From the NCBI GenBank assembly GCA_963763095.1, contig CAVXNR010000021.1, positions 1 to 64,000 on the forward strand: a stretch of DNA of 64,000 bases, read 5' to 3'. The notes beneath the pieces are model-generated. The model was given only the letters and a program-made list of their open reading frames with translations. It was not told the origin of the DNA and searched no databases. How positions within the stretch are numbered: the first letter of the stretch is position 1; each line of letters opens with the position of its first letter. Shown in pieces: positions 54,628-63,689 of the stretch. Origin of the DNA: CAVUCH01 sp963763095. GTDB lineage: Bacteria > Acidobacteriota > Vicinamibacteria > Vicinamibacterales > JAENWD01. Both the position numbers and the translations under genes were made by a program.

Positions 54628-56706
54628 ATGCGCCACACGAAGATCGTCGCCACTCTCGGCCCGGCCAGCGACCGCGATGACGTCCTCGACGATTTAATGG
54701 TCGCCGGTGTGGACGTGTTCCGGCTCAACTTCTCGCACGGTACGCATGAGACGCATGCCGCGACCTATGCGCGGCTGCGTGCGGCTGCGGATCGGGCCGG
54801 GCGCATCGTCGCCGTGCTGCAGGACCTGAGCGGCCCGAAGATCCGGACGGGCCGCCACGCGGGCGGCACCCCGATCGCGCTGAGGCGCGGTGATGAACTG
54901 TCCATCACCACCGGTGATTTCGAGGGCACCCCGGGTCGGGTCTCCACGACGTATGCGCCGCTCGCGCGCGCCGTCCGCCCTGGCCAGGACCTGCTGCTGG
55001 ACGACGGCCGGATTGTCCTGCGCGTGATCGCGAGTGATGGCGAGGAGATTCGCACCACGGTGGTGCACGGCACGGCGCTCGGCGAGCGCAAGGGGATCAA
55101 CGCTCCCGGCGTGACGCTGCCTGCAACCGGTCTGGCGCCGAAGGACGCGGACGACGTGCGGTTCGGACTGGCCCTGGGCGTGGACATGGTCGCCCTCAGC
55201 TTCGTCCAGACGGCAGCCGACCTCGAGTCAGCACGAAGCGTCATGAACGCGAGCGGTCGTACCGGCGTCCCACTGGTCGCGAAGATCGAGCGACCCGAGG
55301 CGCTGGACCATCTGGACGAGGTGCTGAACGCCTGTGACGGGGTGATGGTGGCGCGCGGCGACCTGGGCCTGGAGCTGCCGCTCGAACGGGTGCCGCGCGT
55401 GCAGAAGGACGTGACACGGCGAGCGCGCGCCCGTGGGCTGCCGGTCATCGTGGCGACGCAGGTGCTCGAGTCGATGCGGACGGAGCCGCGTCCGACGCGT
55501 GCCGAGGTGAGCGACGCGGCCAACGCCGTCGACGATGGCGTGGATGCCATCATGTTGGCAGGGGAAACCGCCGCGGGCGCCTTTCCGGGGCGCACGGTGC
55601 AGACCCTCGATGCGATCATCCGGGACGCGGAAGCTGTTGCGCCTCTCACCGTGGAAGTCACCGGCGCCTCCGCGATGCTGGCCGGACACGGCCGCGCGAT
55701 CTGCGAGGCGGCGGTGACGCTGGCTACGCGCGGCGACGCCCACGCGATTGTGGCCATCACACGCGAGGGCAACACCGCGCGGGTGCTGTCGTCGCTCAGG
55801 CCCGCGGCCCCCATTGTCGCGGCCACAGTCTCACCTGACGTGGCGCGGCGGTTGTCCCTGCACTGGGGCGTGCAGCCATTCGTCGTCCCCATGGAGGGCG
55901 ACCTCTCCACGGTTGCGCAACGCGTTGGTGCAGCGCTCCTGGAGGCGCGTCTGGTGCCGCCCGGGACGACGGTGGTGTTCGTGAGCGTCAGCGAGGATCT
56001 GTCGCAGCGGTATTCAAACTACCTCAAGTTGCAGCCGAGCCGTGTAGCACGTGCGTCAGCCGCTCTCGACACTCATTCCATGCCTGGTGGCTTTTGCACT
56101 CGCCACCCCTGTGCAGGCGCAGCAGGCACCCGCGCCCCAGGTTGCTCCACACTTCTCGTTCATAGCCCGGAACACCACTCGCGTCGAGATGTGGAGCTTC
56201 TTCGACCCGGCTGGAGCGGCCGATCCCGATTACGCCCACGTGGGAAATCGCCTGTTACTGGGCCTCGAGGGGCGACGCCGCCGGGCCGAATTCACGGTTG
56301 GCCTGCAGTACGTGCAGTTCGGCGGGTTGCCGGAGAACGCGATCGGCCCCGGCCCGCTCGGAGCCGGCGGCGCGTACTTCCAACACGCCGGCCGCAGCGA
56401 CAGCCGCCAGCTGTATCTGCGAACGATCAACGTGAGGCTCAAGGATGTCCTTCCCGGACTGGACCTGCAGCTTGGCCGTATGGGCTACGCGTCCGGAGCC
56501 GAGGCGGCATCCGGTGTCCCGAAGATCGAAGCCGTGAAACGCCAGCGGCTCGATTCACGCCTGCTGGGCGAGTTCGAATGGTCGCTCTATCAACGTACGT
56601 TCGACGGTGTTCGCGTGGATTGGGCGCGAGGCCCCGCACGAATCACCGCGTCGGCGTTCCACCCGACGCAGGGCGGCTTCGAAGACGCCGCGGGCGTGTC
56701 GATTGA
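54628..56706 (+). CDS. pyk: pyruvate kinase, frame runs on into the next gene
   Basis: Glycolytic enzyme, PEP + ADP to pyruvate + ATP. From ATG 54628: TKIVATLGPASDRDDVLDDL, VFRLNFSHGTHETHAATYAR, VLQDLSGPKIRTG, the catalytic lysine motif LVAKIERPEALDHLDEVL, GVMVARGDLGLELPLERV, VIVATQVLESMRTEPRPTRA, VDAIMLAGETAAGAFP. The family ends at about residue 472 (DLSQRYSNYLKLQ, near 56040). A TAG one frame away at 56045-56047 is the likely native stop. As written the frame stays open for 215 more residues across the start of the porin gene, so a one-base error or mutation near 56035 is suspected. Confidence 0.9.
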   Translation: MRHTKIVATLGPASDRDDVLDDLMVAGVDVFRLNFSHGTHETHAATYARLRAAADRAGRIVAVLQDLSGPKIRTGRHAGGTPIALRRGDELSITTGDFEGTPGRVSTTYAPLARAVRPGQDLLLDDGRIVLRVIASDGEEIRTTVVHGTALGERKGINAPGVTLPATGLAPKDADDVRFGLALGVDMVALSFVQTAADLESARSVMNASGRTGVPLVAKIERPEALDHLDEVLNACDGVMVARGDLGLELPLERVPRVQKDVTRRARARGLPVIVATQVLESMRTEPRPTRAEVSDAANAVDDGVDAIMLAGETAAGAFPGRTVQTLDAIIRDAEAVAPLTVEVTGASAMLAGHGRAICEAAVTLATRGDAHAIVAITREGNTARVLSSLRPAAPIVAATVSPDVARRLSLHWGVQPFVVPMEGDLSTVAQRVGAALLEARLVPPGTTVVFVSVSEDLSQRYSNYLKLQPSRVARASAALDTHSMPGGFCTRHPCAGAAGTRAPGCSTLLVHSPEHHSRRDVELLRPGWSGRSRLRPRGKSPVTGPRGATPPGRIHGWPAVRAVRRVAGERDRPRPARSRRRVLPTRRPQRQPPAVSANDQREAQGCPSRTGPAAWPYGLRVRSRGGIRCPEDRSRETPAARFTPAGRVRMVALSTYVRRCSRGLGARPRTNHRVGVPPDAGRLRRRRGRVD

Positions 56707-57503
56707 CGACCTGACCGTCGTCAGCGGGGTTGCCAGCTTCAGACCCGGTGCACCGATTCGGGGCGCGGAGTGGCAGGTGTTTTCGCATTACTACGACGAC
56801 ACGCGAGTCGTCACGGCACGGCCCGACAACACGGGCCACGCGGCCGGGCGGGCGGACGTGCAGGTCACGACCATCGGCACGAGCGTCGTCGGCGCGTACG
56901 GCACACCGTCAGGGCAGATCGATGCGCTCGGCTGGTTCGCAGGTCAGGGGGGCTCGTGGTACGAACAGTCACACCGGGGGTGGTCGCTGGGCCTCGAGGG
57001 CGGGCCACCAATGGACGCAGGCCCCCTGGCGGCCGTGGATCCGGGCAGGCGTGCTCTACGCATCGGGGGATGACGACGCAGGCGACACTCGGCACGAGAC
57101 GTTCTTCCAGATGCTGCCCACCGTTCGTCGTTATTCGATGACGACCGCGTACAGCCAGATGAATCTGAACGATCGTTTCGTGCAGGCGCTGCTGAAGCCT
57201 CATGAGCGGCTGACCGTCAGAGCGGATGTGCACAGACTCTCGCTGGCGCAGGCCGCCGACGGCTGGTATTTCGGCAGCGGCGCAACTCAGGAAGAGGGCG
57301 CTATCTTCGGGTTCGCGCTGCGCCCGTCGGGCGGCCACACCGGTCTTGGCACCTCCGTCGAAGCCTCCGTTGACTACTCGATGAACACACACCTCTCGGT
57401 GAATGGGTTCATCGCTCAGATGCGTGGTGGCGACGTCGTGGGGCGGTCATTCGTGGGAAGAGACTTGCAATTTGGCTACATCGAGACGCTGGTCAGGTTC
57501 TGA
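56051..57503 (+). CDS. outer-membrane porin, alginate-export type, one frameshift
   Basis: About 484 codons from GTG 56051. Signal peptide LSTLIPCLVAFALATPVQA. The mature part is a beta-barrel with alternating strands (RVEMWSFFDPAGAADPDY, FTVGLQYVQFGGLPENA, QLYLRTINVRLKDVLPGLDL). One base too many in a GGG near 57003 breaks the frame. The rest reads HQWTQAPWRPWIRAGVLYAS, GDDDAGDTRHETFFQMLPTV, ADVHRLSLAQAADGWYFGSG and a last strand ending in Phe (FGYIETLVRF), as outer-membrane proteins do. Fits the alginate_exp family; the solute is unknown. Confidence 0.78.
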
Positions 57504-57555
57504 GATGCGCGCCCGATGAGGCTGCAAGACGGAGCTGCATTACGGAGCTGATACA

Positions 57556-58431
57556 GTGCTTCACGCCATGCATTCGCAGCCGCTCGCGTACCTCATGCCG
57601 GAGTTCCTCGGGAGCGAGGAGGCACGGCCGATCCGCATTCTCGCCGAGTATTTCGAACCGCTCCGCCGGTTCCAGGCGCAGAACATCCAGGACACGGTGG
57701 TCTTCTTCGGATCGGCACGCACGCGGAGCCGCCAGTGCGCGGAGCAGGCGCTGGCCGCGCTTCACGAGCAGGATGGGGCCGCTTCTGACGAAGCATTCCA
57801 GGCCGAACGCACGCGTGCCGATCGGGCGATCGCGTGGTCGCGGTACTACGAAGACGCGCGCGAGCTGGCACGCAGGCTCACGCACTGGAGCGTCGGTCTC
57901 GACGCCACGCACCACCGCTTCGTCGTGTGCTCCGGCGGCGGGCCCGGCATCATGGAGGCCGCCAATCGGGGCGCGCGGGAAGCGGGCGGGAAGACGATCG
58001 GCCTCAACATCCGCCTGCCATTCGAGCAGGGCCCCAACCCGTACATCAGCCGCGACCTGCACTTCGAGTTCCACTATTTCTTCATGCGGAAGTTCTGGTT
58101 CGCGTACCTGGCCAAGGCGCTCGTGATATTCCCCGGCGGGTTCGGCACTCTCGACGAGCTGTTCGAAATCCTGACGCTGTCGCAGACGGAAAAGCTCTCC
58201 AAGCAGATCGACATCGTCCTCTACGGCACGAGCTACTGGGACAGCATCCTGCAGCTCGAGCCAATGGCCGAATGGGGTGCCATCTCGACCCAGGACCTCG
58301 CCCTGATTCATCGTGTGGACACGGTCGGCGCGGCGTTTGCCATTCTGACGAAGAACCTGGTGGAGAAGCACCTGACGCCCGAGACCGCGCAGGAGGCGAA
58401 GGCCCCTGGTATTGCGCGAACACGAGCGTGA
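57556..58431 (+). CDS. LOG-family (Rossmann TIGR00730-like) protein
   Basis: 291 residues from GTG 57556, chosen since GGAG lies 8 bases upstream; ATG 57568 is the alternative. The family motifs are VVCSGGGPGIMEAANRGARE and ALVIFPGGFGTLDELFEILT (PGGxGTxxE), with FFMRKFWFAYLAKA between. LOG proteins cleave nucleoside 5'-monophosphates; this longer bacterial group has an extra N-terminal 130 residues (FFGSARTRSRQCAEQALAAL). The true substrate is unknown. It follows the porin by 52 bases. Confidence 0.85.
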   Translation: MLHAMHSQPLAYLMPEFLGSEEARPIRILAEYFEPLRRFQAQNIQDTVVFFGSARTRSRQCAEQALAALHEQDGAASDEAFQAERTRADRAIAWSRYYEDARELARRLTHWSVGLDATHHRFVVCSGGGPGIMEAANRGAREAGGKTIGLNIRLPFEQGPNPYISRDLHFEFHYFFMRKFWFAYLAKALVIFPGGFGTLDELFEILTLSQTEKLSKQIDIVLYGTSYWDSILQLEPMAEWGAISTQDLALIHRVDTVGAAFAILTKNLVEKHLTPETAQEAKAPGIARTRA

Positions 58432-58447
58432 CGGGACTCTCTGTGGG

Positions 58448-58465
58448 GCAGGGCTTCAGCCCTGC
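58448..58465. repeat. palindrome GCAGGGCTTCAGCCCTGC
   Basis: Perfect 8-bp arms with a TC centre. Same element as at 52075-52134 (there with a GA centre, that is, the opposite orientation). It sits between the LOG and DinB genes and could also end the LOG transcript. Confidence 0.65.
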
Positions 58466-58514
58466 AGTCTCGCGCTCTCCCGGACCACTGCAGCCGTCAT
58501 AAGGAGCGAAGACG

Positions 58515-58988
58515 ATGATGGACGAAGGGACTCGACGGGAGTTGATCGCAAGATACCGGGCCGGATACGGTCAGGTGCAGCGGGCGCTGGAGGGCTGCAC
58601 CCCCGAGGAGCTCGACCGCCGGCCGAGACCGGGTGCGTGGACGGCCCGGGAGATCGTCCACCATCTCGGTGACAGCGAGATGACGTCGGCGATCCGGCTG
58701 CGGCGGTTGATCGCGGAGGACGGGCCGCTGATCCAGGGGTACGACCAGGATGACTACTCGCGACGGCTGTTCTATGACAGGCCCATCGAAGCGTCGCTCG
58801 CCGCGTTCAAGGCCGCGCGCGAGTCGACCGCGGAGATCCTCGAGCGGCTCCCTGCCGATGCGTGGGCCCGGCAGGGGACCCACTCGGAGTCGGGCGCCTA
58901 CAGCGTCAGCGGATGGCTGGAGATCTATGCGGCCCACGCGCACAAGCATGCCGATCAGATCCGTCGGGCGCGGGGCGTGGCGGGGTGA
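58515..58988 (+). CDS. DinB-like metal-dependent protein
   Basis: 157 residues, AGGAG ribosome site 8 bases before ATG 58515. Four-helix DinB/YfiT fold: LEGCTPEELDRRPRPGAWTA, REIVHHLGDSEMTSAIRLRR (first metal His), DYSRRLFYDRPIEASLAAFK, and SGWLEIYAAHAHKHADQIRR with the later metal His pair. DinB-like proteins include thiol transferases and hydrolases; which applies is unknown. Confidence 0.85.
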   Translation: MMDEGTRRELIARYRAGYGQVQRALEGCTPEELDRRPRPGAWTAREIVHHLGDSEMTSAIRLRRLIAEDGPLIQGYDQDDYSRRLFYDRPIEASLAAFKAARESTAEILERLPADAWARQGTHSESGAYSVSGWLEIYAAHAHKHADQIRRARGVAG

Positions 58989-59056
58989 GACACGGGTATC
59001 CGTTCAGCGGAATCCGGCCTGCCATGCCATAGCCGCCGGGGATGGGTGCGTTCGCG

Positions 59057-59608
59057 TCAGTGCTTGATCAGATGTCCGTCGATCGAGCCGGCCGTGAGCG
59101 GGTCGGCGAAGTCAACCGTTCTAGTGACGACAAATGAGCCGCCCGCGTCTGCGAATCGACCCGTGCCGCCAGTAATGGTGTGGGTTTCCGCGACGGTGAA
59201 CACGTTCGGCGAATCGCTCGGCCTGGCCTCTCCCTCAACCGTGGTCTTCAGCGTGTCTCCGTTCGCGGCGGTAAATATGGCTGCTCCGGTGCCCTTCAGG
59301 TCCATGAGGATGACCCGGTGTGAGTAATCCATCGTAAAGCGGCCAAGATGCGTCGCATTGCCGACGGCATGAACGTGCACGTCGAGGAACGTCGTCGTGG
59401 GTGTGATAACGGGAGGGAAAGGCTCGGCGTTGCCTTCCAGTTTTCCCTTGAGTGGCACCGCTGTTGACGTTGCCGAGAGAGTGTCAGCTCCACCTCCCGC
59501 TGTAGTTTCTGCGGATCTCGCGACCAGGGACGGGCTCGTGGGTGTCGAGGCCGTGTTGCACCCAGCAGATAGCGCAATCACGACCATACCGGCGACTGAT
59601 GAACGCAT
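59057..59608 (-). CDS. lipoprotein with GNATHLG/TGGTGRF domain, paralog
   Basis: 183 residues from ATG 59608, GAGGAG ribosome site. Lipobox LSAGC (MVVIALSAGCNTAST). The mature domain has VGNATHLGRFTMDYSH, AAIFTAANGDTLKTT, FTVAETHTITGGTGRFADAG and SFVVTRTVDF, matching the lipoprotein at 27569-28072 in order and spacing. Here 45 extra residues precede the domain. It is divergent from a winged-helix regulator, just as the other paralog is. Confidence 0.75.
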   Translation of the reverse strand: MRSSVAGMVVIALSAGCNTASTPTSPSLVARSAETTAGGGADTLSATSTAVPLKGKLEGNAEPFPPVITPTTTFLDVHVHAVGNATHLGRFTMDYSHRVILMDLKGTGAAIFTAANGDTLKTTVEGEARPSDSPNVFTVAETHTITGGTGRFADAGGSFVVTRTVDFADPLTAGSIDGHLIKH

Positions 59609-59779
59609 GGCACGCTCCTCTACGTAGAGGGCTGACGCATCACGCGTCACCCTGCTGGGACGGAGTCTGCCGCGAGCCAGCGGTGGTCCGCCATTGCCGG
59701 CGCCTGAAAATTTCCTGAAATCATCCGCGACCACGTAAGTGGCGTCTTTTCATCATTTGTGGCACGCTGGGCGGCCTCG

Positions 59780-62222
59780 ATGAACGGTGGATCGCTGTAC
59801 CGATTCGGTGAGTTCGAGTGCGACACGGTAGCCTACGAACTTCGGCGCCGCGGAAGGCGCAGGGCCTTGGCGCGCCAGCCGATGGAGGTGCTGCTCCTGC
59901 TGCTGGAGCGACCAGGGGCGCTGGTCTCCCGTGACGACATCGCAAAACGGCTGTGGCGCGACTCCGTGTTCGTTGACGTGGACGCGGGGATCCACTCCGC
60001 CATCCTGAGAGTGCGCCGAGGCCTCGGCGATAGGCCGGAGTCACCAAAGTTCGTGGAGACGGTGCCCGGAAAGGGCTACCGCTTCATCGCGCCTGTGTGG
60101 CGTATTGCCGCTCCGACGCGTGAGCCCGGCACGTTGTCGGTTCCAACACGTGCGGTCGCACCGCGTCGCCGATCGCTGCCGGCCGAGCTGACGAGTTTCG
60201 TCGGCCGCGCGCACGAGCTCCAGGCTCTGCGCCAGCATCTGACGGCGTCGCGATTGGTCACCCTTGTCGGCACGGGAGGAGTGGGCAAGACGCGGCTCGT
60301 CATCCATCTGGCGACTGGATGCGTTGAGACGTTTCGTGATGGCGTGTCGTTCGTGGATCTCGCGCCGATCAGCGACGCGCAACTGATTCCGGAAGCGATC
60401 GCGGCGCGGCTGGGTGTTCGCGAGAGTACCCGCCGCTCGACGCGCGACGCGCTCTTCGCCTTCCTGGGCGCTCGCGAACTCCTCCTCGTACTCGACACCT
60501 GCGAGCATCTCATCGACGGCTGTGCCGCACTGACCGAGGACCTACTCAGCGCGGCACCCGGCCTGCGGGTGATAGCCACGGCACGCGAAGCCTTGCGAGC
60601 GAGAGGCGAGCTGGTGTTCCACGTTCCACCGTTCTCGTTGCCAACGGCGTCGGCGGTCAGCTCCCAGGACTGTCTGCACACCTACGAGTCCACGCAACTC
60701 TTCGTCGAACGCGCACAGGCCGTCGACGTTCGTGCCAGACCGCAGGGCGGGCTGAATCCCCCGGCGGTAGCGCGCATCTGTATTCGCTTGGACGGAGTAC
60801 CGCTCGCCATCGAATTGGCGGCGGCGCAGGTTGGCGTGCTGACGACGGAGCAGATCGAAAGGAAGCTGGAGGATCGGTTTCGCTTGTTGAGCGGCAGTCG
60901 GTACCGCCGTGCCCCGGCAACGCACACTCGAAGCCACGGTGGACTGGAGCTACGACCTGCTGTCCGAACAGGAGCGGCGCGTGTTCTGCCGTCTCGCCGT
61001 GTTTCCTTCTTCGTGGACGATCGACGCAGCCGATCACGTGTGCGCGGGTCGCGGCGCGGACGACACGCTCGATCTGCTCTCGCGGCTCGTCCGCAAATCA
61101 TTGGTCATCGTCGACGGCGGCCCTGGCGAGGAACGCAGGTATCGCTTCCTCGAGACGCTGCATCACTACGCGCGACAGCGGCTGCTGCAATTGGAGGATG
61201 TCGACGCCCTGCGCGATCGCCATTTCGAGTTTTTCTACACCGCGTTCCGCGATGGCCTCCGCCTGTTGAGCGGTCCGGGCCAGGTCGACGGGCTGAGACG
61301 ACTGCAGCGCGAACACGACAACATCCGGGCGGCGCTGGACTGGGGGCTCTCCTCCCCGGCACGGGCCAGCAAGGGCATCGAGCTGGCCACGGCGCTGATC
61401 TGGTTCTGGGTGAAGCGCGGCCTGTTCGAGGAAGGCAGACGCTGGCTCGACCGGGCGCTTTCCCTCGCAGGCCCCGGCGTGCTGCGGGCGCGCGCGCTGA
61501 TGGGCCGCGAGCACATGCACTTCTGGCAGGGACGCGACAACGACGCGAGCGCGATGGACGAGGCGCTGGCTCTGGGACGTGAGCACGACGATCCCTGGTC
61601 AACATCGTTTGCACTCTTCGCTCGTGCGCTCGTCGACTTCGATTGCGGCGATTACGAGAGCGCCGCGTCGCGCGCTCTCGCGGCGCGCGAAGCTGACGCA
61701 ACCGGAGAGGCAGTACCGAATCGCGCGGCCCTGCTCGTACTGGGAAACGTCGCGCTGGTCAGAGGCGAAGCGGCACACGCGTTGCAACTGTTTGACGAGT
61801 CCATCGCGCTCCACCGCCAGTTCGCCGATGCCTGGGGACTCAGCATCCTGCTCACGCTGGCTGCCGGCCTGCGACTGCAGCGTGAGGCGCTCGACGAGGC
61901 ACAGGCGCAGGCGGCTGAGGCGCTGTCGTTATGTGAGGCACTCGATGACCCGCGCGGGATCGCGTACGGGCTCGACCTCCACGCGAGCCTGCTCGCCGCG
62001 CGTGGCGACGCCGCCGGGGCGGCGCGCCTGTGGGGAGCAGCCGACGGTGCGCTCGCGACCGTGGATGGCTCACTGGTGCCCACGATGGGTTGGATTCGCG
62101 CGCACTACCTGCCATCCGTGAGTGCGGCGCTGGGCGATGCATACGAAGGCCTCAACGCCGAGGGACGCGCGACGGCAATCGACGAGGCGATCGCACTCGC
62201 GCATGCCCGCGGCGGGCGTTGA
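59780..62222 (+). CDS. winged-helix regulator with NB-ARC-like ATPase and TPRs, one frameshift
   Basis: About 814 codons from ATG 59780. Residues 1-105: OmpR-type winged helix (LYRFGEFECDTVAYELRRRG, GIHSAILRVRRGLGDRPESP, FVETVPGKGYRFIAPV). From about 135: an STAND/NB-ARC-like ATPase with Walker A VTLVGTGGVGKTRLVIHLA, LLLVLDTCEHLIDGCA (Walker B-like), RVIATAREALRARGE and LDGVPLAIELAAAQVG. The frame breaks near 60902, then continues RTLEATVDWSYDLLSEQERR, VFCRLAVFPSSWTIDAA and TPR-like helices to 62222. A large signal-integrating transcription factor of the AfsR/MalT kind. VOC protein gene follows after 37 bases. Confidence 0.82.
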
Positions 62223-62259
62223 AGCGTTCGCCCAGAATGAGCACAAGGAGAACACGAGC

Positions 62260-62736
62260 ATGAAACCAAAGAACACGATCTGCCTCTGGTTCGACAAGGA
62301 CGCGCAGGAGGCGGCGCGCTTCTACGCCGCCACCTTTCCGGATAGTGAAGTGAAAGCCGTTCACAAGGCGCCCGGTGACTACCCGGGCGGCAAGGCGGGC
62401 GATGTGCTGACGGTGGACTTCACCGTTCTGGGCGTTCCCTGTCTCGGTCTCAACGGCGGCCCGGTGTTCCGGCACAGCGAGGCCTTCTCCTTCCAGATCG
62501 CGACGGACAATCAGGAAGAGACGGACCGCTACTGGAACGCGATCGTCGGCAATGGCGGCCAGGAAAGTGAGTGCGGTTGGTGCAAGGACCGGTGGGGCCT
62601 CTCCTGGCAGATCACGCCGCGCGCGCTGACCGACGCGCTGGCGGCTGGTGGCGGTGAGGCAAAGCGTGCCTTCGAGGCGATGATGCCGATGAAGAAGATC
62701 GACATCGCCACCATCGAGGCGGCGCGGCGGGGCTGA
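62260..62736 (+). CDS. VOC-superfamily protein (PhnB/3-demethylubiquinone methyltransferase-like)
   Basis: 158 residues from ATG 62260 (AAGGAGAA ribosome site). Motifs of the PF06983 group: ICLWFDKDAQEAARFYAATF, LTVDFTVLGVPCLGLNGGPV, FRHSEAFSFQIATDNQEETD, CGWCKDRWGLSWQITPRAL and the end AKRAFEAMMPMKKIDIATIE. The name 3-demethylubiquinone methyltransferase is historical; the fold is a glyoxalase-like VOC domain and the function is unknown. Likely in one operon with the regulator upstream. Confidence 0.88.
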   Translation: MKPKNTICLWFDKDAQEAARFYAATFPDSEVKAVHKAPGDYPGGKAGDVLTVDFTVLGVPCLGLNGGPVFRHSEAFSFQIATDNQEETDRYWNAIVGNGGQESECGWCKDRWGLSWQITPRALTDALAAGGGEAKRAFEAMMPMKKIDIATIEAARRG

Positions 62737-62854
62737 CGCGCAGCGTGGTTTACGCGCATCTGGCACGAGGGCCACGGCGGCCAGCGCCTGCGCCTCGCCG
62801 CCCACATCGAAGCAGGCTTCGCTGACTTGAACGACTGTGCTCTCCGTACGCCGG

Positions 62855-63322
62855 TTACGGCGCCGGCGTAAGGCCATGGCGGCGCATGATGTCGGCCATC
62901 TTGACTCGGTCCAACGGCCCGCCGGCGGCCGCGTTGATCACCTCGGCAGACTCGCGAAAATACTGCGGCCCGATCGCGGCGGGCGTGATGGCACAGAGGG
63001 CCTTCACGGCCTGGCTACCGGCGTTGTCGAACCGGTGAACGGCGCCCCGCGGAATGCACAGGGCCTGCCCTGGCCCGACGTCAACCCGTTTGCCGTCCAC
63101 AGTCCAGGTCAGCACCCCCTCGATGCCGTAGATTGTCTCTTCGTAGTGATCGTGACTGTGCGCCGGGGCCGCCAGCCGCTGCGCGGCCGGGACCGTGAGC
63201 TCGAAGAGCGCGACGCTGCCAGTCGCGTCCTCTCCCGTGATCAGGAAACGCACGGCCAGCGGCCCGAGGTGGATGGTCTCGTCGGAGGGATTGACGTGCA
63301 CGTCGGTCGTCTGCCGTGCCAT
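62855..63322 (-). CDS. cupin-domain protein
   Basis: 155 residues from ATG 63322 (MARQTTDVHVNPSDETIHLG). Cupin motif 1 is HSHDHYEETIYGIEGVLTW (HxHxx...E...G), motif 2 GQALCIPRGAVHRFDNAG, giving three His and a Glu for a metal. Such proteins are dioxygenases, isomerases or sensors. Two similar 15-base operator-like sites lie just upstream of the start. Confidence 0.85.
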   Translation of the reverse strand: MARQTTDVHVNPSDETIHLGPLAVRFLITGEDATGSVALFELTVPAAQRLAAPAHSHDHYEETIYGIEGVLTWTVDGKRVDVGPGQALCIPRGAVHRFDNAGSQAVKALCAITPAAIGPQYFRESAEVINAAAGGPLDRVKMADIMRRHGLTPAP

Positions 63323-63335
63323 AGCAAGCCTCAAG

Positions 63336-63376
63336 GTAAATGGCGTTTACGGATGCCTACTGTGAATGCCATTTAC
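63336..63376. promoter_or_regulatory. pair of 15-bp operator-like palindromes
   Basis: GTAAATGGCGTTTAC (63336-63350) has GTAAA/TTTAC arms. GTGAATGCCATTTAC (63362-63376), read on the other strand, matches it at 13 of 15 bases. Centres are 26 bases apart. They lie between the divergent cupin and regulator-remnant genes, where a MarR/TetR-type dimer would bind. Confidence 0.6.
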
Positions 63377-63429
63377 TAACGACGTCAAGCTCCTCATCGC
63401 CACCCTCCGCGCAGGTCGTCCCGAAGGAG

Positions 63430-63689
63430 ATGCTGATCGGCGCCCTGCTCCGGGTGCCGGCCCAGGCGATTCACGGCCGGATCATTGCCGAGCTCAATGC
63501 GCCGGTTTCGAGGCGCTTCGCGTGCCGCACATGGCGGTGCTGCAGTTTCGGGGTCCGGATGGGGTCCGCCCGGGTGTGAGGGACGATTTCCGCAGCAAGC
63601 TCGACGTCATGATGAATGAACGCTATCCTCGATTCGGCCGAACCACCGTTCGTGAGTACGTCGTGAAAGAAGGGCTCCGAGCATCATGA
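63430..63689 (+). pseudogene. MarR-like regulator fragment, frameshifted and joined to an unknown tail
   Basis: From ATG 63430 (AAGGAG upstream): MLIGALLRVPAQAIHGRII, AELNA, a one-base shift near 63503, then AGFEALRVPHMAVLQFRGP and DGVRPG. This is the first 45 residues of a MarR-type repressor. The DNA-binding part is missing; instead DDFRSKLDVMMNERYPRFGR and TTVREYVVKEGLRAS follow, which I do not recognise. The frame ends at TGA 63687-63689, overlapping the SDR start (ATGA). Confidence 0.5.

Noticed and set aside
54765..55910. 381-residue Ser/Arg-rich minus-strand frame
   Set aside because: Antisense shadow of pyruvate kinase.
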